Source: an uncultured Clostridia bacterium (lineage in GTDB: Bacteria > Bacillota > Clostridia > Oscillospirales > Acutalibacteraceae). Taken from it: a stretch of DNA of 40,268 bases. The position numbers and the translations under genes were made by a program. The first letter of the stretch is position 1, and each line of letters begins with the position of its first letter. Where the stretch lies: contig CAMVRG010000002.1 of NCBI GenBank assembly GCA_947169815.1, positions 1 to 40,268 of the forward strand, in the 5' to 3' direction. Positions 18,301 through 26,543 of this stretch are shown piece by piece. Below the pieces are notes generated by a model. That model was not told the DNA's origin and did not search any database. It was given only the letters and a program-made list of their open reading frames with translations.

Positions 18301-18903
18301 TTGAAGAATGTAAGACTTAGCGCAGCTCTTTTCGGGCTGCTTCTTAATTTTGCTTTATTTCTTACCAAGCTTTACATAGGCATCAGCTCGGCGTCTCTGA
18401 CGATTTACTGCGATGCCGTAAATAACTTAGGCGATACCTTCGCCTGCGCGGTTGCCCTCTTCGGCTTCGTTATGATAAAACGACTCGGGGAAAAGCAGTC
18501 CGACCGCGCGCAGAGTCTCTGCACCTTTGTAATAAGCCTTCTTATTGCGGGAACTGGAATATACTTTGTATATAACGGTCTTGAAAGAATGATGTATCCC
18601 GTACCCGTTCGGAGTATGCCCGTATATTTAGCGGTTATAAGCTGTACGGTAGCCGTAAAGCTCTTTATGGGGCTTGTGTTCAGAGCGTTTGATAAAAAGG
18701 CGCCCTCTCCCGTAATAAAGGCACTTTCGCTCGACTCGTTTTTAGACTGCTTCATAACCCTTTCGGCTGTTATGAGCCTTGCGCTCGTATCAAAAATAAA
18801 CTATGCCGTTGACGGCCTTTTCGCAATTATCACGGGAAGCGCGATAACCGTATCGGCAATAAAAAATATTATCAGCGAAACAAAATTTCTTATAAACAAT
18901 TAA
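18301..18903 (+). CDS. Cation diffusion facilitator-like protein lacking the cytoplasmic domain
   Basis: SASLTIYCDAVNNLGDTFACAVALFGF matches CDF TM2; TTG start; 200 aa only. Confidence 0.7.
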   Translation: MKNVRLSAALFGLLLNFALFLTKLYIGISSASLTIYCDAVNNLGDTFACAVALFGFVMIKRLGEKQSDRAQSLCTFVISLLIAGTGIYFVYNGLERMMYPVPVRSMPVYLAVISCTVAVKLFMGLVFRAFDKKAPSPVIKALSLDSFLDCFITLSAVMSLALVSKINYAVDGLFAIITGSAITVSAIKNIISETKFLINN

Positions 18904-18920
18904 TTACAGGAGTGAAAATT

Positions 18921-20252
18921 ATGGCAAAAACCAAAGAAAAGAAAGTAAAGGTTAAGAAAACCCCTAAAGAGAAGGCTAAAAAGGCAGGCAAGGTTCTTCT
19001 TATAATCCTTCTTGTAATCGCAATTATTGCCGCGGTAACGGCGGTAGTAAATGCCGTTTCGGTAAAGAGCGAGAGAAGCTTTATTAACAATTCGCTCTCT
19101 CCCGCAGCCTACGGCGAGCAGCTTGTTCCCGAGCTTGACGGCGACGGTTACTACACCTTTACCTGCGACCGCGATTTTAAGGTTATGCAGCTTACCGACG
19201 TACATATCGGCTCGGGCTTTATGAGCGTTAAAAAGGACCAGAGCGCGCTCAACGCCGTTGCCGCTATGATTACAGAGGAAAAACCCGACCTTGTAATCGT
19301 TACGGGCGACGTCGCTTATCCCGTACCCTTCCAGTCGGGAACCTTTAACAATCTTCCCGGCGCCGTAACCTTTGCTTCCCTTATGGAAAAGCTCGGCGTT
19401 TACTGGTGTATGTGCTACGGTAACCACGATACAGAGGCGTATTCCTTCCATTCAAGAGACTCTGTTTCGGATAAGGTTTACTGCGATAAGGAAAAATATC
19501 CCCACTGCCTTTTCCAGAAGGGTCCCGAGGACGTTGACGGCGTAGGTAACTATGCGGTTAAGGTTAAGAACTCAAAGGGCGAAATTACCCAGACCTTCTT
19601 CGTTTTTGACTCTCACGCATATACTGACGGCGACTATTTCGGAATTATGTGGAAATATGACGCTATACATAAAAACCAGGTTGAGTGGTACGAGAAAACC
19701 GTTAAGGAATTTACCGACGAAAACGGCGGCGTACAGCCGAAATCCCTCGCCTTCTTCCATATTCCGCCCGTTGAGGAAAACGACGCTTATAAGGAGCTTA
19801 AGGAATCGGGCGGCAAGGATACCGAAAACGTAAAATTCAAATACGGAAAAATCGCCGAGGGCGGCGAGGTTATCTGCTCAAGTAAGTATAACAACGGCTT
19901 GTTTGACGCGTTTATGAAGAACGGCACTCAGGGCGTATTCTTCGGCCACGACCACCTCAATAACCTTTCGGTTAACTATAAGGGCGTTCAGCTTACCTAC
20001 GGTTATTCAATAGACTATCTTGCTTACAGCGGAATTTATAAATACGGTCTTCAGCGAGGTTGTACTATTATAAACACGAGACCTGACGGTTCCTTTGACA
20101 ACTACGGCGAAAACTATTATCAGGATAAGTATTCGCCCGTTAACGCCAAGGAAGAGGTTGACCTTGAACACGAAATGAGCGAGGTTGAAGATAACGCGGG
20201 CGCAGTATTTGATTTCCAGGCTGAAAACAATAACGGAGCCGCACAGGAGTAA
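18921..20252 (+). CDS. Membrane-anchored calcineurin-type metallophosphoesterase
   Basis: N-terminal TM helix; LTDVHIG, VTGDVAY, YGNHDTE, FFGHDHLN; ATG at 18921. Confidence 0.87.
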   Translation: MAKTKEKKVKVKKTPKEKAKKAGKVLLIILLVIAIIAAVTAVVNAVSVKSERSFINNSLSPAAYGEQLVPELDGDGYYTFTCDRDFKVMQLTDVHIGSGFMSVKKDQSALNAVAAMITEEKPDLVIVTGDVAYPVPFQSGTFNNLPGAVTFASLMEKLGVYWCMCYGNHDTEAYSFHSRDSVSDKVYCDKEKYPHCLFQKGPEDVDGVGNYAVKVKNSKGEITQTFFVFDSHAYTDGDYFGIMWKYDAIHKNQVEWYEKTVKEFTDENGGVQPKSLAFFHIPPVEENDAYKELKESGGKDTENVKFKYGKIAEGGEVICSSKYNNGLFDAFMKNGTQGVFFGHDHLNNLSVNYKGVQLTYGYSIDYLAYSGIYKYGLQRGCTIINTRPDGSFDNYGENYYQDKYSPVNAKEEVDLEHEMSEVEDNAGAVFDFQAENNNGAAQE

Positions 20253-21028
20253 TGGAATTGAACTTTAAAGACGATAAATTTATGACCGTTCTCGCTCTGT
20301 GCGTTGTAGCGTTTGTTATAGCTCAGGCGGTATTCTTCCTCATAAGAGCCGTAAAAAGAGCGAGAGAACTCGGAATAGAAAAATCAACAATAAAAAATAC
20401 GGTTATGTCCTCGGCGCTATTTACTATAGCGCCCGCGATAGGAATAGTCGCAACCGTTTTAACCCTCGCCTCAGCCCTCGGCTACGTGCTTCCGTGGATA
20501 AGGCTTTCGGTTATCGGCAATATCTCATACGAGGTAACCGCGGCGACTAACGCTATCGAGGCTTACGGGCTTGCGGGCGGTATTTCTCAGGAGATAACCG
20601 ACCCGACCGTATTCGGAACAGTCGCGTGGGTTATGACGCTCGGCTCAATGATGCCGCTTATTCTCACGCCGATTATGATAAAAAAGGTTCAGAAAAAGGT
20701 AGGCAGCGCCGTTTCGGGAAACAAGGCGTGGGCTGACGTAATGAGCGCCGCGGCGTTCATAGGCCTTATCGCCGCCTTTGTCGCAAGAGCGATTGCGGGA
20801 AAGGGCGCAGCTGAAATCGTCGGCGACGGCGCAGGCGTTCTTTCTGTTTCCGCTCTCATATTTTCAATTATACTTATGCTTATCCTTTCAAAGCTCGCAA
20901 CGCTTCCTAAAATGAAGTGGCTCGAAAGCTTTGCAATGCCGTTTGCTATGATAGGCGCTATGGCGCTCGTTATGCTTCTCGCTCAGGTATTGCCCCACGG
21001 TATAGCGTTTACGGAATGGAGGGGTTAG
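20252..21028 (+). CDS. Polytopic membrane protein, DUF5058-like
   Basis: Multiple TM segments; start overlaps the preceding stop (TAATG); family assignment from memory. Confidence 0.65.
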   Translation: MELNFKDDKFMTVLALCVVAFVIAQAVFFLIRAVKRARELGIEKSTIKNTVMSSALFTIAPAIGIVATVLTLASALGYVLPWIRLSVIGNISYEVTAATNAIEAYGLAGGISQEITDPTVFGTVAWVMTLGSMMPLILTPIMIKKVQKKVGSAVSGNKAWADVMSAAAFIGLIAAFVARAIAGKGAAEIVGDGAGVLSVSALIFSIILMLILSKLATLPKMKWLESFAMPFAMIGAMALVMLLAQVLPHGIAFTEWRG

Positions 21029-21029
21029 T

Positions 21030-21695
21030 ATGGATAATAAATATATCAATAAAACTCATACCTACGGAAGAATATGGATGGTTGTAACCCTTCTCGTATT
21101 CCTTTCGGTTCCGACTATGATTTGCGCCCACCTCGGCGTACATCCCGAGCTCGGAAAAATCGCAAAGGGGCTTGCGACGGTTGCGCTTGTATTCTATCCT
21201 ACGGCGGTAATCGAGGTTATTACCTATACTCCGCTACTCGGTACGGGCGGAACCTATCTCGGCTTCGTAACAGGTAATATAACTAACCTTAAGCTCCCCG
21301 TTGCGCTCAGCTCTATGGAGAGCGCCAAGGTTGATTCAAACAGCGACGAGGGCGAGGTTATTTCAACTATTTCAATAGCCGTGTCCTCAATAGTAACTAC
21401 GGTAATTATCGCGGTATTCGTTCTTCTTTTCAGACCGATACTTAAGGATATTACGGGCGAGGGCTCTCCCTTCGCTCCCGCATTTCAGCAGGTTACGCCC
21501 GCGCTTTTCGGCGCGCTTTGCGCCTCATATCTCGCAAAGCACTGGAAAATATCAATTCTTCCCATCGCCGTTCTTACAGTTATTTTAATTTTTGCGGGCA
21601 CGCTCGCCACGGGCGTATTAATACCGATAGGAGTTGTAGTATCTCTTCTCGGCGCGCACCTTATGTATAAGAAAGGCTGGGTAGGACAGGAATGA
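21030..21695 (+). CDS. Polytopic membrane protein, partner of the preceding gene
   Basis: Multiple TM segments; starts one base after the previous stop and overlaps the next gene. Confidence 0.6.
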   Translation: MDNKYINKTHTYGRIWMVVTLLVFLSVPTMICAHLGVHPELGKIAKGLATVALVFYPTAVIEVITYTPLLGTGGTYLGFVTGNITNLKLPVALSSMESAKVDSNSDEGEVISTISIAVSSIVTTVIIAVFVLLFRPILKDITGEGSPFAPAFQQVTPALFGALCASYLAKHWKISILPIAVLTVILIFAGTLATGVLIPIGVVVSLLGAHLMYKKGWVGQE

Positions 21696-23155
21696 TAGGA
21701 AAAAGTATTTTAATTATTATAGCCGCTTTTTTAGTTATTACCGCAGTCCGCGCGGCGTTCTTTAAGATTAAGCGCCCCGAGGTTGAGCCTATGCCCGACG
21801 AGAGAGTAGACTCCGAAAGAGTTCAGCGCCACCTCACCGAGGCAATTCAGATAAAAACAATTTCAAACGTTGACGAGGATAAGGTAGACTGGGCGGAATT
21901 TGACCGCTTTCACGAATTCCTTGAACGGGAATTCCCCTTAACTCATAAAACGCTCAAGAGAGAAAAGGTTTCTCTCGCCTCCCTGCTCTACACCTGGGAG
22001 GGCAAAAACCCCGAGCTTGACGGAATCGCGTTTTTATCTCACCAGGACGTAGTCCCGATTTCAGAGGGAACCCTCGACGACTGGGAGCATCCCCCGTTTG
22101 AGGGCTATAACGACGGCGAATTTATCTGGGGCCGCGGCGCGCTTGATATGAAAAACCACCTTATCTGCGTTATTGAGGCGGTTGAGTCGCTCCTCGAGGA
22201 CGGCTTCGTTCCCGAAAGAACTATTTACCTCTGCTTCGGTCACAACGAGGAAATAGTAGCGGGTAAGAATAACGGCGCCCACGCTATAATGGAAACGCTT
22301 AAGGCGCGCGGAGTACATCTTGACTCAACTATCGACGAGGGCGGCGCAATCCTCCCCGCGAACGTCAAGGGAATTCTCAAAGGCAACCTCGCGGGAGTCG
22401 GCATCGCTGAAAAGGGCAATACGGATATAAAGATTACCGTCCACGCCAAGGGCGGTCACTCCTCTCAGCCCCCGCAGCATACGGGCGTAGGTCTTGTCTC
22501 CGACGTCGTTCACGACCTTGAAAAGCACCAGTTCAGAGCAAAAATGCTCCCAATGGTTGACGATATGTTTAATACTATCGGAAAGCATATGACCTATCCC
22601 GCAAGACTCGTTATGTGTAACCTTCCGCTTATTAAACCCCTCGTTCTCGCCATAGCAAAAAAAATACCGCCTGCGGCGTCCTTTATAAGAACGACCACGG
22701 CGTGTACTATGCTTGAGGGCTCTCCCGCGGCTAATGTGCTTCCCCAGACGGCAAGCGTTACGGTTAATTTCCGTCAGCTCCCGGGTACGACTACGGACGA
22801 TTTGTTCGCCCATATCCGCAAGGTTGTAAGAAATAAGGATATTGATATAGAATATATTAAGGGAAAGGAGGCGTCGGCAATTTCTCCGACAGATACGAGA
22901 GCCTTTGAAACCCTTACCCTTCTTTCGCACCAGATGGATAAATACAATATCGTAGCGCCCTATCTCGTAATGGGCGGAACGGATACCTATCACTACGAGG
23001 ACATCTGCGATAATCTTTACCGCTACGCTCCGTTTACGGTAGGAACCTCGCTTCTTCTTACAACTCATTCGACTAACGAGCGCTGCCCCGTAGAACCGCT
23101 TACGCAGGGCGTACAGTTCTTCAAGCGCTATATGAAAATTATGGCAAGCGAATAA
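21692..23155 (+). CDS. M20-family metallopeptidase (CPS1/PM20D1-like) with N-terminal TM anchor
   Basis: LSHQDVVPISEGTLDDWEHPPFEGYNDGEFIWGRGALDMKN; FGHNEEIVAGKNNGA; KGGHSSQPPQHTGVG; MGGTDTYHYEDI. Confidence 0.88.
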   Translation: MIGKSILIIIAAFLVITAVRAAFFKIKRPEVEPMPDERVDSERVQRHLTEAIQIKTISNVDEDKVDWAEFDRFHEFLEREFPLTHKTLKREKVSLASLLYTWEGKNPELDGIAFLSHQDVVPISEGTLDDWEHPPFEGYNDGEFIWGRGALDMKNHLICVIEAVESLLEDGFVPERTIYLCFGHNEEIVAGKNNGAHAIMETLKARGVHLDSTIDEGGAILPANVKGILKGNLAGVGIAEKGNTDIKITVHAKGGHSSQPPQHTGVGLVSDVVHDLEKHQFRAKMLPMVDDMFNTIGKHMTYPARLVMCNLPLIKPLVLAIAKKIPPAASFIRTTTACTMLEGSPAANVLPQTASVTVNFRQLPGTTTDDLFAHIRKVVRNKDIDIEYIKGKEASAISPTDTRAFETLTLLSHQMDKYNIVAPYLVMGGTDTYHYEDICDNLYRYAPFTVGTSLLLTTHSTNERCPVEPLTQGVQFFKRYMKIMASE

Positions 23156-23158
23156 CCC

Positions 23159-23226
23159 CCGTAGGGGGCGGCGTCCCCGACGACCCGCCAACGAACTACC
23201 GTAGGGGACGATGCCCACATCGTCCC
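23159..23226. repeat. Dispersed intergenic palindromes, one degenerate copy and one clean copy
   Basis: gtagggggcggcgtccccgacgacccg, then GGGACGATG-ccca-CATCGTCCC at 23205-23226. Confidence 0.6.
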
Positions 23227-23263
23227 GAAAAAACATAACACCTAATACAACAAAAGAGGCTGA

Positions 23264-24445
23264 TTACTCAGCCTCTTTTTCCGTATCCTCAACCTCGGGA
23301 TACTGTTCAATTTTTACAATGTCGCCTCTGAACTGTTCAAGGTTACCGTAGCTTCCCGCAATTCCTCTCGGGAGCTTACCCTTTTCAATATAGAACTCCA
23401 TAATGTCCTTATTGTTAACGGCGTACTGGTGCTTTTCGTCGGTATGTCTGTTCGCCTTCTGGTCACAGAGAATACAGTTAAGCTCCTTAATCTCCTCGCC
23501 GTCCTGAAGCGTAATACGGTATTTTGTTCCTATCTTGGTTCCGTAGAACGAGCCGAGAGCAATACAGTAAAAACCGTCAACCATACGGATTCCCGTTTCC
23601 TCGTCGGTATAGCACTCCTCGGAATTGAGAAGCTTGTACTGAGGAGTACTCTTTGCGGTTACCGCCTTATAATAAGCGTAGGTTTTTGTTGCGCCGCTTA
23701 TTCCCTCGGGAAGCTCAAAGTTTTTAAGCGTTTTTGCCTCAACCGTGCGGCTGACCTTGCTTACGTTCTTTCTGTTCGCTCTGTTTGTAACGCATTTTAC
23801 TCTGTAAGAGTAAGTTGTTTCTTCTTTTACATCAGTATCGGTATAAGTATCCGAATTTACCTCGGCGAGTTTTTCAAATTTTCCGCCGTTTTCGCTTCTG
23901 TAAAGCCATACCCTCGCAACGCTTTCGGTATGTCTTATTCTGAGCTCAACCGAATCCGAAGCGACGTGCTTAAGAGCAACCGACGCGGTTTTTACCGCGG
24001 TTGTAAAGCTTACCTCGGAAAGCCCCTCCATAGTAGCGGCGTTGAAAATTCCGAAGCGGTAATCCGTATCCTCGTCAAGCCCGCTGAGCTGAAGCTCGTT
24101 TTCGGTCGTATTGAGGTATTCCTCCCAGCAGTGGTTAATTACGTTATACCTGTAAACGGCATAGCTTAAAATAAGCGTGTCGCTTTCCCAGCTGAGTTTC
24201 GCGCTGTCAGTCGTAACTGAATCGGCTGTTAAGATAAAGCCCTCTTTCGCTCTTATAGGCTTGTGCATAGCGGCTATTATTCTCGAATCCTCTTCTGCCT
24301 GAACCGCCTGATTCTTAAACGGTATTCCGAACGGAAGGTCAAACGCGAGCGCGTCAACGCTGCCCGAAACCGCCATTATAAGAACGAGTATTACCGATAC
24401 GATTTTTGCTGATTTAAGTCTGATAAAATCGTCTCCTTTTTGCAT
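23264..24445 (-). CDS. Secreted Fn3-domain protein of unknown function
   Basis: N-terminal hydrophobic segment; Fn3-like DSAKLSWESDTLILSYAVYRYN and DSVELRIRHTESVARVWLYRSENGGKFEKLAEV. Confidence 0.7.
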   Translation of the reverse strand: MQKGDDFIRLKSAKIVSVILVLIMAVSGSVDALAFDLPFGIPFKNQAVQAEEDSRIIAAMHKPIRAKEGFILTADSVTTDSAKLSWESDTLILSYAVYRYNVINHCWEEYLNTTENELQLSGLDEDTDYRFGIFNAATMEGLSEVSFTTAVKTASVALKHVASDSVELRIRHTESVARVWLYRSENGGKFEKLAEVNSDTYTDTDVKEETTYSYRVKCVTNRANRKNVSKVSRTVEAKTLKNFELPEGISGATKTYAYYKAVTAKSTPQYKLLNSEECYTDEETGIRMVDGFYCIALGSFYGTKIGTKYRITLQDGEEIKELNCILCDQKANRHTDEKHQYAVNNKDIMEFYIEKGKLPRGIAGSYGNLEQFRGDIVKIEQYPEVEDTEKEAE

Positions 24446-24535
24446 TTCCCTCCGAAACGCGTAAACACACTATAACAGATTGTAACCGTTTTGTCAATAT
24501 TTTTATTCACAATTTGTTCATACTTCACAAAACAC

Positions 24536-24563
24536 TTGACATAACCGCCCCATTGATTATAAT
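24536..24563 (+). promoter_or_regulatory. Predicted sigma-A promoter of the riboswitch-ribU unit
   Basis: TTGACA-16 bp-TATAAT. Confidence 0.75.
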
Positions 24564-24591
24564 GATTTATAGGATTTGTTAATCCTGAAAT

Positions 24592-24725
24592 ATTTCGGGG
24601 CGGGGTGCAACTCCCCACCGGCGGTAAAGTCCGCGACTCCCTTATGGGACTGATACGGTGAAATTCCGTAACCGACGGTAATTATCATTATGTTATAATG
24701 GTATAAGTCCGGATGAGAGAAATTA
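24592..24725 (+). promoter_or_regulatory. FMN riboswitch (RFN element)
   Basis: TTTCGGGGCGGGGTGCAACTCCCCACCGGCGGTAAAGTCCGCGA...CTGATACGGTGAAATTCCGTAACCGACGGT...AGTCCGGATGAGAGAA. Confidence 0.95.
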
Positions 24726-24740
24726 TACTTATGTATTTAC

Positions 24741-24768
24741 CCCGATACGTCCGTATCGGGTTTTCTCT
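24741..24768 (+). terminator. Regulatory terminator of the FMN riboswitch
   Basis: CCCGATACG-tc-CGTATCGGG-TTTTCTCTTT before ribU. Confidence 0.8.
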
Positions 24769-24788
24769 TTCCCAAAAAGGAGGAAAAT

Positions 24789-25388
24789 ATGAAATCACAA
24801 AACAAAAAACTCAACAGAACTCGCCTTATCGCAGGCTGCGGAATGCTTACCGCCGCCGCTGTCGTGCTTCAGTACCTTGAGATCCCTATTCCGTTTATAC
24901 CGAGCTTTATTAAACTCGACTTTTCGGATTTGCCCGAGCTTATAGGCGCCTTCGCCTACGGTCCCGTTGCAGGAATTATTATCGCTCTCGTTAAAAATAT
25001 TATCCACCTTGCGGTAAGCCAGAGCGGATACATCGGCGAGCTCTCGAATTTTATTCTCGGCGCGGTATTCGCAGGCTGCGCAGGGCTCGTTTATAAGTAT
25101 AATAAAACTATGAAGGGCGCCCTCGTCGGCGGTATTGTCGGCGCTCTCGCTATGGCGGCGCTGAGCTTTCCGTCAAACCTCTTCATAGTATACCCGTTTT
25201 ATTATAACTTTATGCCGAAGGAGGCGGTTCTTCAGGCGTATCAGACAATAGTCCCCTCAATGAAAAGCATTGAACAGTCTCTTCTCGTGTTTAACGTACC
25301 CTTTACGCTTATAAAAGGACTCTTCTGCGTAATAATATCAATGCTTATTTATAAACCCCTTTCCCCAATTCTTCACGGGAAGGAATAA
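24789..25388 (+). CDS. ribU: Riboflavin ECF transporter S component
   Basis: FIKLDFSDLPELIGAFAYGPVAGIIIALVKNIIHL; directly downstream of the FMN riboswitch. Confidence 0.92.
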   Translation: MKSQNKKLNRTRLIAGCGMLTAAAVVLQYLEIPIPFIPSFIKLDFSDLPELIGAFAYGPVAGIIIALVKNIIHLAVSQSGYIGELSNFILGAVFAGCAGLVYKYNKTMKGALVGGIVGALAMAALSFPSNLFIVYPFYYNFMPKEAVLQAYQTIVPSMKSIEQSLLVFNVPFTLIKGLFCVIISMLIYKPLSPILHGKE

Positions 25389-25456
25389 ATATATTGCTAT
25401 TTAATATAGTTTGTAGTATAATAATACCCGCAAATAAATTATAGGAGATTAAAATT

Positions 25457-26398
25457 ATGCCACTTGTAACAACAACCGAAATGTTCAAAAAAGCATACGA
25501 GGGCGGCTACGCTATCGGCGCTTTTAACGTAAACAATATGGAAATCGTTCAGGGTATTACAAGAGCCGCTAAAAAACTTGAGGCTCCCGTAATTCTTCAG
25601 TGCTCCTCGGGCGCAAGAAAGTATGCTTCTCACGACTATCTTGTAGCCATGGTAAAGGCTGCCGCTGAGGAGACGGGGCTTCCTATCGCTCTTCACCTTG
25701 ACCACGGTCCCGATTTTGAAACCTGTAAAAGCTGTATCGACGGCGGCTTTACCTCCGTTATGATTGACGGCTCGTCTCTCCCCTATGAAGAGAATATCAA
25801 GCTTACAAAGCAGGTAGTTGAATATGCCCACGCTCACGGCGTAGTAGTTGAGGGCGAGCTCGGAACTCTCGCGGGCGTTGAGGACGACGTAGTAGTAGAA
25901 GCGGGTAACGAATCCTATACAAGACCCGAGGAGGTTTACGATTTCGCAACGAGAACGGGCGTTGACTCGCTCGCTATCGCTATCGGAACAAGCCACGGCG
26001 CATATAAGTTCAAGCCCGGTCAGAAGCCGCAGCTCCGCTTCGATATTCTTGAAGAGGTTGCAAAACAGCTTCCCGAATTCCCGATAGTTCTTCACGGCGC
26101 AAGCTCGGTAAATCAGGAACACATTAAGCTTATCAACGAATTCGGCGGCGAAATGCCCGACGCTATCGGTATCCCCGAGGATATGCTCCGCAAGGCTGCC
26201 GAGATGGCTGTTTGTAAGGTAAACGTTGACTCCGATATCCGTATCGCAATGACCGCGGCTATCCGTAAGCACTTTGCCGAGAACCCGACTCACTTTGACC
26301 CGCGTCAGTATCTTACTCCCGCAAGAGCCCTTATCGAAGAGGTTGTTGCTCATAAGATTGATAAGGTATTCGGCTCAACAGGCCACGCATTTGATTAA
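25457..26398 (+). CDS. fba: Class II fructose-bisphosphate aldolase
   Basis: YAIGAFNVNNMEIVQGI; LHLDHGPDFE; HGVVVEGELGTLAG; VLHGASSV; VNVDSDIRIA. Confidence 0.95.
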   Translation: MPLVTTTEMFKKAYEGGYAIGAFNVNNMEIVQGITRAAKKLEAPVILQCSSGARKYASHDYLVAMVKAAAEETGLPIALHLDHGPDFETCKSCIDGGFTSVMIDGSSLPYEENIKLTKQVVEYAHAHGVVVEGELGTLAGVEDDVVVEAGNESYTRPEEVYDFATRTGVDSLAIAIGTSHGAYKFKPGQKPQLRFDILEEVAKQLPEFPIVLHGASSVNQEHIKLINEFGGEMPDAIGIPEDMLRKAAEMAVCKVNVDSDIRIAMTAAIRKHFAENPTHFDPRQYLTPARALIEEVVAHKIDKVFGSTGHAFD

Positions 26399-26408
26399 TA
26401 CTTTTATT

Positions 26409-26436
26409 CGGGAGGGTACAAACCCTCCCGTTATTT
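26409..26436 (+). terminator. Intrinsic terminator of fba
   Basis: CGGGAGGGT-acaa-ACCCTCCCG-TTATTTT. Confidence 0.8.
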
Positions 26437-26485
26437 TCACCAACGATTATACTATTTGTATATGATAATTATACAATTATTAATA

Positions 26486-26514
26486 TTGACATCCCCTCTG
26501 CGTTCTATTATAAT
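26486..26514 (+). promoter_or_regulatory. Predicted sigma-A promoter of the E2-coiled-coil gene
   Basis: TTGACA-17 bp-TATAAT. Confidence 0.8.
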
Positions 26515-26543
26515 ATTCTAAACTAAACCGAAAGGGTGTTTTT

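Noticed and set aside
22325-23236. 303-aa minus-strand ORF opposite the M20 peptidase
   Set aside because: Antisense to a conserved peptidase; no family-like motifs.
24391-24618. 75-aa minus-strand ORF overlapping the FMN riboswitch promoter
   Set aside because: Sits over a promoter and aptamer and overlaps the real minus-strand CDS start; no coding features.
25439-26353. 304-aa minus-strand ORF opposite fba
   Set aside because: Fully antisense to an unambiguous aldolase gene; shadow frame from codon bias.
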